The notes under the pieces: model-generated
Told to the model about the DNA's origin: nothing
Seen by the model: only the letters and a program-made list of their open reading frames with translations
Databases searched by the model: none
Part shown: piece after piece, positions 1 to 8,878 of the stretch
Position numbering within the stretch: position 1 is the stretch's first letter
Layout of the letters: each line of letters opens with the position of its first letter
Program-made: the position numbers and the translations under genes
DNA from: Geobacillus thermodenitrificans subsp. thermodenitrificans DSM 465
GTDB taxonomy: Bacteria > Bacillota > Bacilli > Bacillales > Anoxybacillaceae
Length of the DNA stretch: 64,000 bases
NCBI RefSeq assembly: GCF_000496575.1
Contig: NZ_AYKT01000002.1
Location: 369,600 to 433,599 of the forward strand
Direction: 5' to 3'

Positions 1-189
1 GCGCTTGAGAAAAACGATCTTGATGACATCCGCAAGAAAAAAGATGCACTGCAAGAAGCGGTGCAGCAGCTATCGATCAAGCTGTATGAACAAGCGGCGC
101 AACAAGCGCAACAGGCGCAATCCGGCGCGGCCGATAAGAAAGACAATGTGGTCGATGCGGAATTTGAAGAAGTCAATGACGACAAATAA
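1..189 (+). CDS. dnaK: DnaK chaperone, C-terminal end (partial)
   Basis: This is the last 62 codons of the Hsp70 chaperone DnaK; the start lies left of the window. The visible part is the helical lid followed by the low-complexity Gln/Ala tail and an acidic end reading [11 protein letters not shown], the usual DnaK C-terminus that binds clients and co-chaperones. It stops with TAA at 187-189 and is followed by a strong terminator and then dnaJ, the normal hrcA-grpE-dnaK-dnaJ order. DnaK folds and disaggregates proteins in the cytoplasm with DnaJ and GrpE. The assignment is secure from the tail and the neighbouring gene. Confidence 0.95.
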   Translation, partial: ALEKNDLDDIRKKKDALQEAVQQLSIKLYEQAAQQAQQAQSGAADKKDNVVDAEFEEVNDDK

Positions 190-191
190 TG

Positions 192-233
192 AAAAAAGTC
201 AAAGTCAGGCCTGCCTTGGCTTTGACTTTTTTT
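192..233 (+). terminator. Rho-independent terminator after dnaK
   Basis: A 13-bp stem (AAAAAAGTCAAAG at 192-204 with CTTTGACTTTTTT at 220-232) runs into a T tract. It sits 3 bp after the dnaK stop, so dnaJ is either reached by read-through or has its own promoter in 234-300. Confidence 0.85.
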
Positions 234-315
234 CTAGCATTCACATATTGCCATAAAATAAAGGGAAATGATAAAATTATCTTTATGTGAGTGAATCGGG
301 AGTGGATGACCAACG

Positions 316-1461
316 ATGGCGAAGCGTGATTACTATGAAGTTCTTGGCGTCAGTAAAAACGCGACGAAAGACGAGATTAAAAAAGCGTATCGAAAGCTTT
401 CGAAGCAGTATCATCCAGACATTAACAAAGCGCCGGACGCCGCAGAGAAGTTTAAGGAGATTAAAGAAGCGTATGAAGTATTAAGTGACGATGAAAAACG
501 GGCTCGCTACGACCGGTTTGGCCACGCCGACCCGAACGAGGCGTTCGGCGGTGGATTCCAAGGTGGCGGGTTTGATTTTGGTGGATTCAGCGGTTTTGGC
601 GGCTTTGAAGATATCTTTGAGACGTTTTTCGGCGGCGGTTCACGCCGGCGGGCAAGCGGGCCGCGAAAAGGAGCCGACTTGGAATATATGATGACGCTCA
701 CATTTGAGGAAGCAGCGTTTGGAAAAGAAACGGAAATTGAAGTTCCGCATGAAGAAACGTGCGATACGTGCCACGGCAGCGGAGCGAAGCCAGGTACAAG
801 CCCGCAATCGTGCCCGCATTGCCATGGTAGCGGACAGGTGACAAGCGAACAGGCGACGCCGTTTGGCCGCATTGTCAACCGCCGGACATGTCCGGTTTGC
901 GGCGGCACGGGCCGTCACATTCCGGAAAAATGTCCGACGTGCGGCGGCACCGGGCACGTCAAAAAGCGGAAAAAAATTCATGTCAAAATTCCGGCTGGTG
1001 TTGACGATGGCCAGCAGCTGCGTGTCGCCGGCAAAGGGGAACCGGGCGTCAACGGCGGGCCGCCAGGGGATTTGTACATCATTTTCCGCGTCCAACCGCA
1101 TGAGTTTTTCAAACGCGACGGTGATGATATTTATTGTGAAGTGCCGCTTTCGTTCGCTCAGGCGGCGCTTGGTGATGAAATTGAAGTGCCGACGCTCCAC
1201 GGTGATGTAAAGCTGAAAATTCCGGCTGGCACACAAACGGGCACGCGCTTCCGCTTAAAAGGAAAAGGAGTGCCGAACGTGCGCGGCTACGGCCAAGGCG
1301 ACCAGCACGTCATCGTCCGCGTTGTGACGCCGACGAAGCTGACAGAAAAACAAAAACAGCTATTGCGCGAGTTCGACCGACTCGGTGGGGAAACGATGCA
1401 CGACGGGTCGCACGGCCGTTTTTTTGAAAAAGTAAAAAAGGCATTTAAAGGAGAAACGTGA
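316..1461 (+). CDS. dnaJ: Chaperone protein DnaJ (Hsp40)
   Basis: DnaJ delivers unfolded clients to DnaK and stimulates its ATPase. The 381-residue protein has the complete type I layout: a J domain with the HPD motif at residues 33-35, a Gly/Phe-rich linker at about 75-115, a zinc domain with four CxxCxGxG repeats ([32 protein letters not shown]) between residues 149 and about 213, and the C-terminal substrate-binding domains. The ATG follows a GGGAGTGG ribosome site. Its stop overlaps the GTG start of prmA, so the two are translationally coupled. Length and motifs are normal for the family. Confidence 0.98.
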   Translation: MAKRDYYEVLGVSKNATKDEIKKAYRKLSKQYHPDINKAPDAAEKFKEIKEAYEVLSDDEKRARYDRFGHADPNEAFGGGFQGGGFDFGGFSGFGGFEDIFETFFGGGSRRRASGPRKGADLEYMMTLTFEEAAFGKETEIEVPHEETCDTCHGSGAKPGTSPQSCPHCHGSGQVTSEQATPFGRIVNRRTCPVCGGTGRHIPEKCPTCGGTGHVKKRKKIHVKIPAGVDDGQQLRVAGKGEPGVNGGPPGDLYIIFRVQPHEFFKRDGDDIYCEVPLSFAQAALGDEIEVPTLHGDVKLKIPAGTQTGTRFRLKGKGVPNVRGYGQGDQHVIVRVVTPTKLTEKQKQLLREFDRLGGETMHDGSHGRFFEKVKKAFKGET

Positions 1462-2405
1462 GCGCGATGAAATGGTCAGAAATCAGCATCCATACAACGC
1501 ACGAGGCGGTCGAGGCGATTTCAAACATTTTGCATGAGGCAGGCGCCGGTGGTGTTGTTATCGAAGATCCGTACGATCTTGTCAAAGACCGCGACGACTG
1601 GTATGGCGAAATCGTCGAGCTCAATCCGGACGATTATCCGGAAGAAGGCGTCGTCATTAAGGCGTATTTGCCGGTCAATAGTTTTCTGGGTGAAACGGTA
1701 GAACAAATCAAGCAGGCAATTAACAATTTATGGCTATACGATATTGATCTTGGCAAAAATAAAATTACGTTGAGCGAAGTGAATGAGGAAGAATGGGCAA
1801 CGGCGTGGAAAAAGCATTACCACCCGGTAAAAGTATCGGAAAAGTTTACAATCGTGCCGACATGGGAAACGTATGAGCCGGCTTCCAACGATGAGCTGAT
1901 CATCGAAATGGATCCGGGTATGGCGTTTGGCACCGGCACCCACCCGACAACGGTCATGTGCCTGCAGGCGCTCGAAAAATATGTGCATCCTGGAGACAAT
2001 GTCATTGATGTTGGCACCGGCTCCGGCATTTTAAGCATTGCTGCTGCCATGCTTGGCGCCCATTCGGTGCGGGCGCTCGACTTAGACCCAGTGGCAATCG
2101 ACAGCGCGCGGCTGAACGTCAAGCTCAATAAAGTGCAACACGTTGTCACGGTCGCGCAAAACAATTTGCTTGACCATATCGATGAGCAAGCCGATGTGAT
2201 CGTCGCCAATATTTTAGCTGAAATCATTTTGCGCTTTACGGCTGACGCCTACCGGCTATTGAAACCGGGCGGCCGCTTTATCACGTCTGGCATCATTCAG
2301 GCGAAGAAGCAAGATGTCAAGGACGGACTGCTTGCTGCTGGATTTTTCATTGAAGAAGTCAATGTGATGGAAGACTGGGTGGCGTTTGTCGCCATCAAAC
2401 CGTAA
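1458..2405 (+). CDS. prmA: Ribosomal protein L11 methyltransferase
   Basis: PrmA methylates ribosomal protein L11 using S-adenosylmethionine. The N-terminal half is the L11-recognition domain (starting [17 protein letters not shown]). The C-terminal half is a Rossmann methyltransferase with motif [13 protein letters not shown] and the NILAEI motif. The GTG at 1458 overlaps the dnaJ stop and sits 5 bp after AAAGGAG. The ATG at 1467 would give the family-typical MKWSE start but is 14 bp from the same site, so translation may begin at either. The gene lies in the dnaJ-prmA-rsmE-mtaB run conserved in Bacillus. Confidence 0.95.
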   Translation: MSAMKWSEISIHTTHEAVEAISNILHEAGAGGVVIEDPYDLVKDRDDWYGEIVELNPDDYPEEGVVIKAYLPVNSFLGETVEQIKQAINNLWLYDIDLGKNKITLSEVNEEEWATAWKKHYHPVKVSEKFTIVPTWETYEPASNDELIIEMDPGMAFGTGTHPTTVMCLQALEKYVHPGDNVIDVGTGSGILSIAAAMLGAHSVRALDLDPVAIDSARLNVKLNKVQHVVTVAQNNLLDHIDEQADVIVANILAEIILRFTADAYRLLKPGGRFITSGIIQAKKQDVKDGLLAAGFFIEEVNVMEDWVAFVAIKP

Positions 2406-2423
2406 GCAAAGAAGGGATGTTTG

Positions 2424-3200
2424 GTGCAGCGTTATTTCGTTTCCGACCGGGAGCGCCAAGGCGAAAACGTCGTTATCAGCGGCGATGACGCCCATCATAT
2501 TGCCCGCGTTATGCGCATGAAGCCGGGAGACGCCATTGCCTGCGTATTTCCGGATGGACGCACGGCCGTGTGCCAAATTGAACAAATTGCCAATGAGCAA
2601 GTATGTGCCCGTATTGTACAATGGAAGGAAGAAGGGCGCGAATTGCCGGTGCGCATTTATATCGCCCAAGGGCTGCCAAAAGGAGAAAAATGGGAGCTCG
2701 TCATCCAAAAAGGAACGGAGCTCGGCGCTGCCGGCTTTCTTCCATTTGTGGCCGCTCGTTCGGTCGTTAAATGGGATGCCAAAAAAGCAGAGAAAAAAGT
2801 GGAGCGGTGGAAAAAAATTGCGAAAGAGGCGGCCGAGCAGGCCGAACGAACGTTGTTGCCCATCGTGCGGGCGCCGCTTTCGCTTAAGGAACTGATCGCT
2901 TTCGGGGAAACGGTTGATAGCCGGCTGTTTGCCTATGAAGAAGAAGCGCGCGGAGGGCGGCATGCCTCACTTCCGGCGCTCCTTGCCGACCTTCAGCCCG
3001 GCAGCTCGCTTTTAGCCGTCTTTGGGCCGGAAGGCGGGTTCAGCCGTGAGGAGGCGGAACAGCTCAAGCAAAGCGGCTTTTTGCCGTGCAGCCTCGGCCC
3101 GCGTATTTTGCGGACGGAAACGGCGCCGCTCTACTTGCTTGCCGCCGCTTCGTACGAATGGGAGCTTTGTGAATCAGGCTCTAAGAGAGAGCGAGAGTAA
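2424..3200 (+). CDS. rsmE: 16S rRNA (uracil-1498-N3)-methyltransferase
   Basis: RsmE methylates N3 of U1498 in 16S rRNA. It is a SPOUT (knotted) methyltransferase: a PUA-like N-terminal domain is followed by a C-terminal knot with FGPEGGFSREEAEQ and the closing LGPRILRTETAPL motif. I place the start at GTG 2424, which gives MQRYFVSDRE as in Bacillus homologues. An in-frame TTG at 2421 is also possible behind the GAAGGG site. The protein is about 258 residues, normal for the family, and lies 18 bp after prmA in the same operon. Confidence 0.95.
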   Translation: MQRYFVSDRERQGENVVISGDDAHHIARVMRMKPGDAIACVFPDGRTAVCQIEQIANEQVCARIVQWKEEGRELPVRIYIAQGLPKGEKWELVIQKGTELGAAGFLPFVAARSVVKWDAKKAEKKVERWKKIAKEAAEQAERTLLPIVRAPLSLKELIAFGETVDSRLFAYEEEARGGRHASLPALLADLQPGSSLLAVFGPEGGFSREEAEQLKQSGFLPCSLGPRILRTETAPLYLLAAASYEWELCESGSKRERE

Positions 3201-3278
3201 CGTAGCCGATTTGGAGTTTATCATAAAACATGTAGCCCTCGCTGGCGATCAGCGGTGGTGCAGAGTGAGGTGAAGAAT

Positions 3279-4628
3279 ATGCCAACAGTGGCTTTCCATA
3301 CATTGGGCTGCAAAGTCAATCATTATGAAACGGAAGCGATTTGGCAGCTGTTTAAAAAGGCCGGCTATGAACGGAAAGAGTTTGAAAGCCATGCTGATGT
3401 ATATGTGATCAACACGTGTACGGTGACGAACACCGGCGATAAAAAAAGCCGCCAAGTTATCCGCCGTGCGGTGCGCCGCAATCCGGACGCTGTCGTCTGC
3501 GTGACCGGATGCTATGCGCAAACATCGCCAGCGGAAGTGATGGCGATTCCTGGTGTTGATATTGTCATCGGTACGCAAGACCGGCATAAAATTTTAGACT
3601 ATGTCGAGCAGTTTCAGCGTGAACGGCAGCCGATCAACGCTGTCCATAACATTATGAAAACACGCGTGTTCGAAGAAATGGATGTGCCGGCATTTACTGA
3701 CCGGACGCGGGCGTCGCTCAAAATCCAAGAAGGGTGCAACAACTTTTGCACGTTTTGCATCATTCCGTGGGCGCGCGGCTTGATGCGTTCGCGTGATCCG
3801 CAAGAAATTATCCGTCAAGCGCGTCAGCTCGTTGCCGCCGGCTATAAAGAAATCGTTTTGACCGGCATTCATACAGGTGGCTATGGCACTGATCTCAAAG
3901 ACTACAATTTTGCTGCGCTTTTGCGTGATTTGGACGAGCAAGTGCCAGGGCTCAAACGGATCCGCATCTCATCGATCGAAGCAAGCCAGCTGACCGATGA
4001 GGTCATCGATGTCTTGCGACGGTCGGATAAAATCGTCCGCCATTTGCACATCCCGCTTCAATCGGGATCAAACACGGTGCTCAAGCGGATGCGCCGCAAA
4101 TATACGGTCGAATTTTTTGCTGAGCGGCTCGCCCGATTGCGTGAAGTGTTTCCAGAACTCGCAGTGACGTCCGATGTCATCGTCGGCTTCCCAGGTGAAA
4201 CGGAAGAAGAATTTATGGAGACGTACAACTTTATCCGCGAACAGCGGTTCTCTGAGCTGCACGTCTTTCCATATTCGAAACGAACCGGCACACCGGCAGC
4301 TCGCATGCCGGACCAAATCGATGAAGAGACGAAACATGACCGCGTCCGCCGCTTAATTGCCCTTTCCGACCAGCTGGCGAAAGAATACGCCTCCCGGTTC
4401 GAAGGGCAAGTGCTCGAGGTTATTCCGGAAGAGCACGATAAGGAAGAGCCGGGAATGTATATTGGTTATACCGATAACTATTTGAAAGTGCGCTTCCCGG
4501 CGACAGAAGAGATGGTCGGCGAACTTGTTAAAGTGAAAATTACGAAGGCCGGCTATCCGTATAACGAAGGCGAGTTTGTCCGCGTTGTGTCGGATGAGGC
4601 TGTCCGTTCGGTGAAATTAAGCTCATAA
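3279..4628 (+). CDS. mtaB: tRNA A37 methylthiotransferase MtaB
   Basis: MtaB adds the methylthio group to N6-threonylcarbamoyladenosine-37 of tRNAs that read ANN codons. The protein has the three methylthiotransferase parts: an N-terminal UPF0004 domain whose cysteines (GCKVN, NTCTVT, TGCY) hold one Fe-S cluster, a radical-SAM core with CNNFCTFC, and a C-terminal TRAM RNA-binding domain. I use the ATG at 3279 because GAGGTGAAG precedes it at the right distance and the product (449 residues, MPTVAFHTLGCKVNHYE) matches the family. An in-frame extension to 3255 adds only residues without a ribosome site. A terminator follows. Confidence 0.95.
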   Translation: MPTVAFHTLGCKVNHYETEAIWQLFKKAGYERKEFESHADVYVINTCTVTNTGDKKSRQVIRRAVRRNPDAVVCVTGCYAQTSPAEVMAIPGVDIVIGTQDRHKILDYVEQFQRERQPINAVHNIMKTRVFEEMDVPAFTDRTRASLKIQEGCNNFCTFCIIPWARGLMRSRDPQEIIRQARQLVAAGYKEIVLTGIHTGGYGTDLKDYNFAALLRDLDEQVPGLKRIRISSIEASQLTDEVIDVLRRSDKIVRHLHIPLQSGSNTVLKRMRRKYTVEFFAERLARLREVFPELAVTSDVIVGFPGETEEEFMETYNFIREQRFSELHVFPYSKRTGTPAARMPDQIDEETKHDRVRRLIALSDQLAKEYASRFEGQVLEVIPEEHDKEEPGMYIGYTDNYLKVRFPATEEMVGELVKVKITKAGYPYNEGEFVRVVSDEAVRSVKLSS

Positions 4629-4664
4629 GCAAAATGATCGGTTCAGGAGAAGTGTGACCGACTC

Positions 4665-4692
4665 AAAAACCCAGCCTAAAGGCTGGGTTTTT
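4665..4692 (+). terminator. Terminator after mtaB
   Basis: A perfect 12-bp stem AAAAACCCAGCC/GGCTGGGTTTTT with a TAAA loop ends in a T run. It closes the dnaJ-prmA-rsmE-mtaB transcript. Confidence 0.92.
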
Positions 4693-4856
4693 CGTTTTCC
4701 GTCCATTTCATTTAATGGTATCGGGTTAAAAAGTTCGCTGAGAGCCGAAATAGGAGACAATATAGATGGTGGCTAGTTTTTGTTGCAAGGACATGGTATG
4801 ATGGTAGACGTCAGACCTTTGTTTAATGAAAGAGCGGGAGAAAGGAGCGACTTTCC

Positions 4857-5528
4857 ATGACGGTGAATATTGCTAAAATGATCGATCATACGTTGCTTAA
4901 GCCAGAAGCGACGGAAGAGCAAATCATTCAACTATGCGACGAAGCAAAGCAACACGGCTTCGCCTCGGTGTGCGTCAACCCAGCGTGGGTGAAAACAGCG
5001 GCACGCGAGCTTTCCGACACTGATGTCCGCGTCTGCACGGTCATCGGCTTTCCGCTTGGGGCGACGACGCCGGAAACAAAGGCGTTTGAAACGAACAACG
5101 CTATCGAAAACGGCGCCCGCGAAGTCGATATGGTAATCAACATCGGCGCGTTAAAAAGTGGTAACGATGAACTCGTTGAGCGCGACATTCGTGCGGTTGT
5201 TGAGGCGGCGTCCGGGAAAGCGCTTGTGAAAGTGATCATCGAAACGGCCTTGTTGACTGATGAGGAAAAAGTGCGCGCCTGCCAATTGGCGGTGAAAGCG
5301 GGCGCCGATTACGTAAAAACGTCGACCGGATTCTCAGGCGGCGGAGCGACGGTCGAAGACGTGGCGCTGATGCGCCGGACAGTTGGCGATAAAGCAGGTG
5401 TCAAAGCCTCAGGAGGCGTCCGCGACCGAAAAACAGCCGAAGCGATGATTGAAGCTGGGGCCACGCGCATTGGGACGAGCTCCGGGGTGGCGATCGTCAG
5501 CGGCCAAACCGGCGGCGCTAACTATTAA
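4857..5528 (+). CDS. deoC: Deoxyribose-phosphate aldolase
   Basis: DeoC splits 2-deoxyribose-5-phosphate into glyceraldehyde-3-phosphate and acetaldehyde in deoxynucleoside breakdown. The 223-residue class I aldolase carries the Schiff-base lysine in the motif [18 protein letters not shown] and the conserved KASGGVRD near the C-terminus. It starts at ATG after AGAAAGGAGCGAC. It stands alone between the mtaB terminator and a convergent transporter gene, and its stop codon shares the four bases TTAA with that gene's stop on the other strand. Cytidine deaminase (cdd, 12940) is another pyrimidine-salvage gene in the same region. Confidence 0.97.
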   Translation: MTVNIAKMIDHTLLKPEATEEQIIQLCDEAKQHGFASVCVNPAWVKTAARELSDTDVRVCTVIGFPLGATTPETKAFETNNAIENGAREVDMVINIGALKSGNDELVERDIRAVVEAASGKALVKVIIETALLTDEEKVRACQLAVKAGADYVKTSTGFSGGGATVEDVALMRRTVGDKAGVKASGGVRDRKTAEAMIEAGATRIGTSSGVAIVSGQTGGANY

Positions 5529-6460
5529 GTCCGCCTGCGGGCGTGCAAAAATAAAATAGCCGTCTCAATGGCGCCGACAAACGGCAAGGCGGCGACAGAA
5601 CAAATGACGTTAAACAAGACGCTTACATGGGCGAGCTGCACGTCAGGCGCCGGACTGAGCATCACAGCGAGGCGGGCGAGCGCTTCGATCCAAAAAAGAA
5701 ATGCGGCCACGCCGACGACGTTCAGCCATAAATGGGTGTAGGCGGTTAATTGCGCTTCCTTGCTTGAGCCGATAGACGCCAACAATCCGGTGATGCACGT
5801 GCCGATGTTGGCACCAAGCAAAATAGCGATGGCGGCTGGCAGTGTCAACAATTGCTCGTTTAAAAATCCCATAGCGATGCCGATCGTCGCCGCGCTTGAA
5901 TGAACAAGAGCGGTCAGAATGATGCCAACGAGAAGGCCGATTGCCGTTGAACCGTTTGTCTGTTGCAGCCAAGCATCAACGAGCGGATAGGAAGCCAGCG
6001 GCTTAGCGAGGCTACTGAAGCCGTCCATGGCAAACAACAAAGCGGCGAGGCCGACAGCAATCATCCCAAGGCTGTAAACGAGGCGGTGGCGTCCGATAAA
6101 GACGAGCAGCGCGCCGCCAAGAAGGAACGGAATGGCGCCATCGCCGATATCGAGCGTTATTAGCTCAGTCGTGATTGTTGAGCCGATATTGCTGCCTAAA
6201 ATGATACCGATCGATTGGCGGAATGATAAATAGCGAGTGGCAACGAGGCCGACAGTCATCACCATCACTGCCGAACTGCTTTGCACAAGCGCGGTCGTCG
6301 CCAAGCCGGTGAGAAACGCTTGCCACGGTGTGGCAGTAAACCGCATGAGCCATCGTTTCAACCGATGGCCGGATAAGGTGTAAAACCCAGCTTTCATCAT
6401 GAACATGCCAATCAGGAAAACGGCAGTGTAAATGGCAAACAGCATCAAAAGCGGCCCCAT
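5525..6460 (-). CDS. Na+/phosphate cotransporter family membrane protein
   Basis: This 311-residue integral membrane protein belongs to the Na+/Pi cotransporter family (NptA/PhoU-less type, like Bacillus YqeW). Two inverted repeats each carry the family signature: [17 protein letters not shown] in the first half and [16 protein letters not shown] in the second. About eight hydrophobic segments are visible. It most likely moves phosphate (or a related anion) with sodium, but substrate and direction cannot be read from the sequence. It has no C-terminal PhoU-like domain. The gene is transcribed against deoC and rpsU. Confidence 0.85.
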   Translation of the reverse strand: MGPLLMLFAIYTAVFLIGMFMMKAGFYTLSGHRLKRWLMRFTATPWQAFLTGLATTALVQSSSAVMVMTVGLVATRYLSFRQSIGIILGSNIGSTITTELITLDIGDGAIPFLLGGALLVFIGRHRLVYSLGMIAVGLAALLFAMDGFSSLAKPLASYPLVDAWLQQTNGSTAIGLLVGIILTALVHSSAATIGIAMGFLNEQLLTLPAAIAILLGANIGTCITGLLASIGSSKEAQLTAYTHLWLNVVGVAAFLFWIEALARLAVMLSPAPDVQLAHVSVLFNVICSVAALPFVGAIETAILFLHARRRT

Positions 6461-6567
6461 GGACGTTCTCCCCTTTCATCCTAATATGTATGGGCCTTGT
6501 CCGGGGGGAATGACCGTTTTTTAGGGAAGTGGGACAGAACGGACTGAGCGCGGCCATGCTTTTTTTA

Positions 6568-6597
6568 TTGACCTTTTCCGTCGGCATGTATTATAAT
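6568..6597 (+). promoter_or_regulatory. Sigma-A promoter for rpsU
   Basis: A -35 box TTGACC (6568-6573) and a perfect -10 TATAAT (6592-6597) are separated by 18 bp, about 50 bp before the rpsU start and pointing at it. Confidence 0.75.
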
Positions 6598-6645
6598 TGA
6601 CAAGTACAATATGCAATGGTTGTTGTTCGGAGGGAGGGAAGCAGG

Positions 6646-6819
6646 ATGTCCAAAACGATCGTTCGCAAAAATGAGTCGATCGATGACGCTCTTCGTCGCT
6701 TTAAACGTGCCGTTTCGAAAACCGGTACTTTGCAAGAAGTGAGAAAGCGCGAATTTTATGAAAAGCCAAGCGTCAGACGGAAGAAAAAATCTGAAGCGGC
6801 TAGAAAGCGCAAGCACTAA
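6646..6819 (+). CDS. rpsU: 30S ribosomal protein S21
   Basis: S21 is a small, very basic protein of the 30S subunit that helps mRNA binding at initiation. The 57-residue product begins [19 protein letters not shown] and ends with the Arg/Lys-rich tail [12 protein letters not shown] typical of S21. The start is the ATG behind a GGAGGGAGGG site; the ten in-frame codons before it are leader sequence. It has its own strong promoter and is followed 29 bp later by yqeY, the usual Bacillus pairing. Confidence 0.97.
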   Translation: MSKTIVRKNESIDDALRRFKRAVSKTGTLQEVRKREFYEKPSVRRKKKSEAARKRKH

Positions 6820-6848
6820 GAGCATGCATTAAAGAGGGTGTATAATCG

Positions 6849-7295
6849 GTGAGTCTTCTCGATCGTTTGAATGACGATATGAAGCAAGCAATGAAAAACA
6901 AGGAGAAAGAAAAGCTGTCTGTTCTCCGCATGCTGAAGGCGGCGTTGCAAAATGAAGCGATCAAGCTCGGCAAAAGCTCGCTGTCAGAAGACGAAGAGCT
7001 GACGGTTCTTTCTCGCGAACTGAAGCAGCGTAAAGACTCCCTCCAAGAATTTGAAAACGCTGGCCGTTCAGATCTTGTCGAAAAAGCGAAAAACGAAATT
7101 GAAATCGTTCAGTTGTATATGCCAAAACCGCTGACGGAGGATGAGTTGCGCGAACTGATCGAGCAGACGATCAAGGAAGTCGGCGCTTCTTCGAAAGCGG
7201 ATATGGGAAAAGTGATGGGTGCGATCATGCCGAAAGTGAAAGGAAAAGCGGATGGTTCGCTCGTCAATAAACTTGTCCAACAACAGCTTTCATAA
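6849..7295 (+). CDS. yqeY: GatB/YqeY domain protein
   Basis: A 148-residue protein of the YqeY family, similar to the C-terminal helical domain of GatB, the tRNA-dependent amidotransferase subunit. Landmarks are [15 protein letters not shown] near the N-terminus, [14 protein letters not shown] in the middle and the terminal [16 protein letters not shown]. YqeY is thought to bind tRNA, but its cellular role is not established. The start is GTG with a GAGGGTG site upstream. It is co-transcribed with rpsU and ended by a terminator. Confidence 0.93.
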   Translation: MSLLDRLNDDMKQAMKNKEKEKLSVLRMLKAALQNEAIKLGKSSLSEDEELTVLSRELKQRKDSLQEFENAGRSDLVEKAKNEIEIVQLYMPKPLTEDELRELIEQTIKEVGASSKADMGKVMGAIMPKVKGKADGSLVNKLVQQQLS

Positions 7296-7300
7296 AATGC

Positions 7301-7335
7301 AATGGGCCTTGCCGACAGGCGGGCCCGTTGTTTTT
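7301..7335 (+). terminator. Terminator after rpsU-yqeY
   Basis: A GC-rich hairpin (AATGGGCC... GGGCCCGTT, with an inner GCC/GGC stem) is followed by GTTTTT, 5 bp after the yqeY stop. Confidence 0.85.
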
Positions 7336-7350
7336 GAAAAGCGGTGCTAG

Positions 7351-7396
7351 AACCCCCTTTTGTCTCATACATATGAGATGAAAGGGGGTTCTTTTT
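7351..7396 (+). promoter_or_regulatory. Hairpin holding the yqfC ribosome-binding site
   Basis: AACCCCCTTT (7351-7360) pairs perfectly with AAAGGGGGTT (7381-7390), with a nested TCTCAT/ATGAGA stem between, and CTTTTT follows. The GGGGG that must serve as the ribosome site for yqfC (ATG 7399) is in the 3' arm, so the structure could hide it. The T run also makes it resemble a terminator. Confidence 0.6.
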
Positions 7397-7398
7397 AA

Positions 7399-7692
7399 AT
7401 GATGAAAAAGTGGCGCCAGCAGATGAAGCGGTGGATGACGGAAAAACTTGAGCTTCCCGCCGACATCATGATGGACCTGCCCCGCATTACGATGGTTGGA
7501 CAAATACATATTTACATCGAAAACCACCGTGGGCTGCTTGCGTTCAGCGATAAAGAGCTCCGCCTTTTGCTGCGGAACGGGCAGCTGCTTGTCCGCGGCG
7601 AACAATTTGTCATTAAAACGATTTTGCCGGAAGAAATTTTACTCGAAGGGAAAATTAGCCAAGTCGTTTATATAGAGGAGGAAAAACGATGA
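7399..7692 (+). CDS. yqfC: Sporulation protein YqfC
   Basis: A 97-residue homologue of Bacillus YqfC, a small protein made in the mother cell under sigma-E whose biochemical role is unknown. It shows the YqfC-like middle DLPRITMVGQIHIYIENHRG and a C-terminal part suggesting binding to a surface (LPEEILLEGKISQVVYIEE). Two adjacent ATGs (7399, 7402) are possible starts. The only candidate ribosome site is inside the hairpin just upstream. The stop overlaps the yqfD start (ATGA), so the two are coupled. Confidence 0.88.
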   Translation: MMKKWRQQMKRWMTEKLELPADIMMDLPRITMVGQIHIYIENHRGLLAFSDKELRLLLRNGQLLVRGEQFVIKTILPEEILLEGKISQVVYIEEEKR

Positions 7693-8876
7693 AAAACGAA
7701 TGGGTTGACACGTTTACCGGCAGCGTGCGAGTCAAGGCGGAAGGAAAGGGGACGGAACGGCTGATCAACGCCTGTGTACGCAACGGCATCACCGTGTGGA
7801 ACGTGAAAAAACATAGCCGGGATACCGCAACGTTTTTTATTAAGCTCAGCGATGTGAAACGGCTGCGCCATATCGCCCGGCAAAGCGAATGCAAGCTTTC
7901 GTTTGTCGGGAGAACCGGGCTGCCGTTTTTTTGGCGCCGCGCGTGGCGAAACAGCGGGTTTTGGCTCGGTCTGTTCGTTTTTATAGCCATTATGTTTTTG
8001 CTGTCCAACATCGTTTGGAACATTGACATCGAAGGCGCGGCCCCCGAGACAGAACATCAAATTGTACGCGAACTGAAACGAATGGGAGTCGAGCGCGGTG
8101 CGTTCCAGTTTCTGCTTGACGACCCGGAAACGCTGCAAAAAAAGTTGACCGAACGCATTCATGACATTACGTGGGTCGGTGTTCAATGGGAGGGAACATC
8201 GCTTCACTTCCGCGTTGTCGAAAAAGAGATTCCTAAGCCGAAACAGCCGGCTCCACCACGCCATTTAGTCGCCAAAAAAGAGGCGGTGGTAGCTGACTTA
8301 TTTGTTGAAGAAGGACAACCGCTTGTGTCTGTTAACGATTATGTACAAAAGGGCCAACTGCTTGTTTCTGGCATTATCGGCGTCGAAGGGCGGACGAAAT
8401 TTGTGCCGTCCACGGGGAAGGTGTTTGGCGAAACATGGTACAAGTCTACTGTTGTCCTGCCGCTCGAGACGACATTTCACGTGTTGACTGGAAAATCGAT
8501 TGAGCGCCATTATATCGGAATCGGCCGCTTTTCCCTTCCGGTTTGGGGATGGAAGAAACCGACGTTTACTCATACTGTTATCGAGAGAGAAAAACGGCCG
8601 TTCCGTTTTTGGAAATGGGACTTGCCGTTTTATTATGAGCGCGTCATCGTTCGCGAGGCGGAAGCGGTGAAGCGAAGCTATACGTGGGAAGAAGCGTTCG
8701 CGGAAGCGAAAAAGATCGCCCGCCGTGAATTGCAGGCCAAGCTGCCGGAGGAGGCAACCATTCGTGGCGAAAAAGTTTTGCATCAGAGCAAAGAGAGTGG
8801 TAAAGTAAGGGTAGAATTGCATTACACAGTCATTGAAAATATTGCCGTACCACAACCAATCGTTCAAGGAGATTGA
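7689..8876 (+). CDS. yqfD: Sporulation protein YqfD
   Basis: A 395-residue membrane-anchored protein of the YqfD/SpoIV family, made in the mother cell in Bacillus. A soluble N-terminal domain of about 85 residues is followed by one transmembrane segment (FWLGLFVFIAIMFLLSNIVW) and a large domain predicted to lie in the space between the spore membranes, containing conserved VEKEIPKPKQP and QKGQLLVSG stretches. Its exact role in spore formation is not known. It is translationally coupled to yqfC and followed 2 bp later by the PhoH-family gene, as in Bacillus. Confidence 0.9.
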   Translation: MKNEWVDTFTGSVRVKAEGKGTERLINACVRNGITVWNVKKHSRDTATFFIKLSDVKRLRHIARQSECKLSFVGRTGLPFFWRRAWRNSGFWLGLFVFIAIMFLLSNIVWNIDIEGAAPETEHQIVRELKRMGVERGAFQFLLDDPETLQKKLTERIHDITWVGVQWEGTSLHFRVVEKEIPKPKQPAPPRHLVAKKEAVVADLFVEEGQPLVSVNDYVQKGQLLVSGIIGVEGRTKFVPSTGKVFGETWYKSTVVLPLETTFHVLTGKSIERHYIGIGRFSLPVWGWKKPTFTHTVIEREKRPFRFWKWDLPFYYERVIVREAEAVKRSYTWEEAFAEAKKIARRELQAKLPEEATIRGEKVLHQSKESGKVRVELHYTVIENIAVPQPIVQGD

Positions 8877-8878
8877 GA

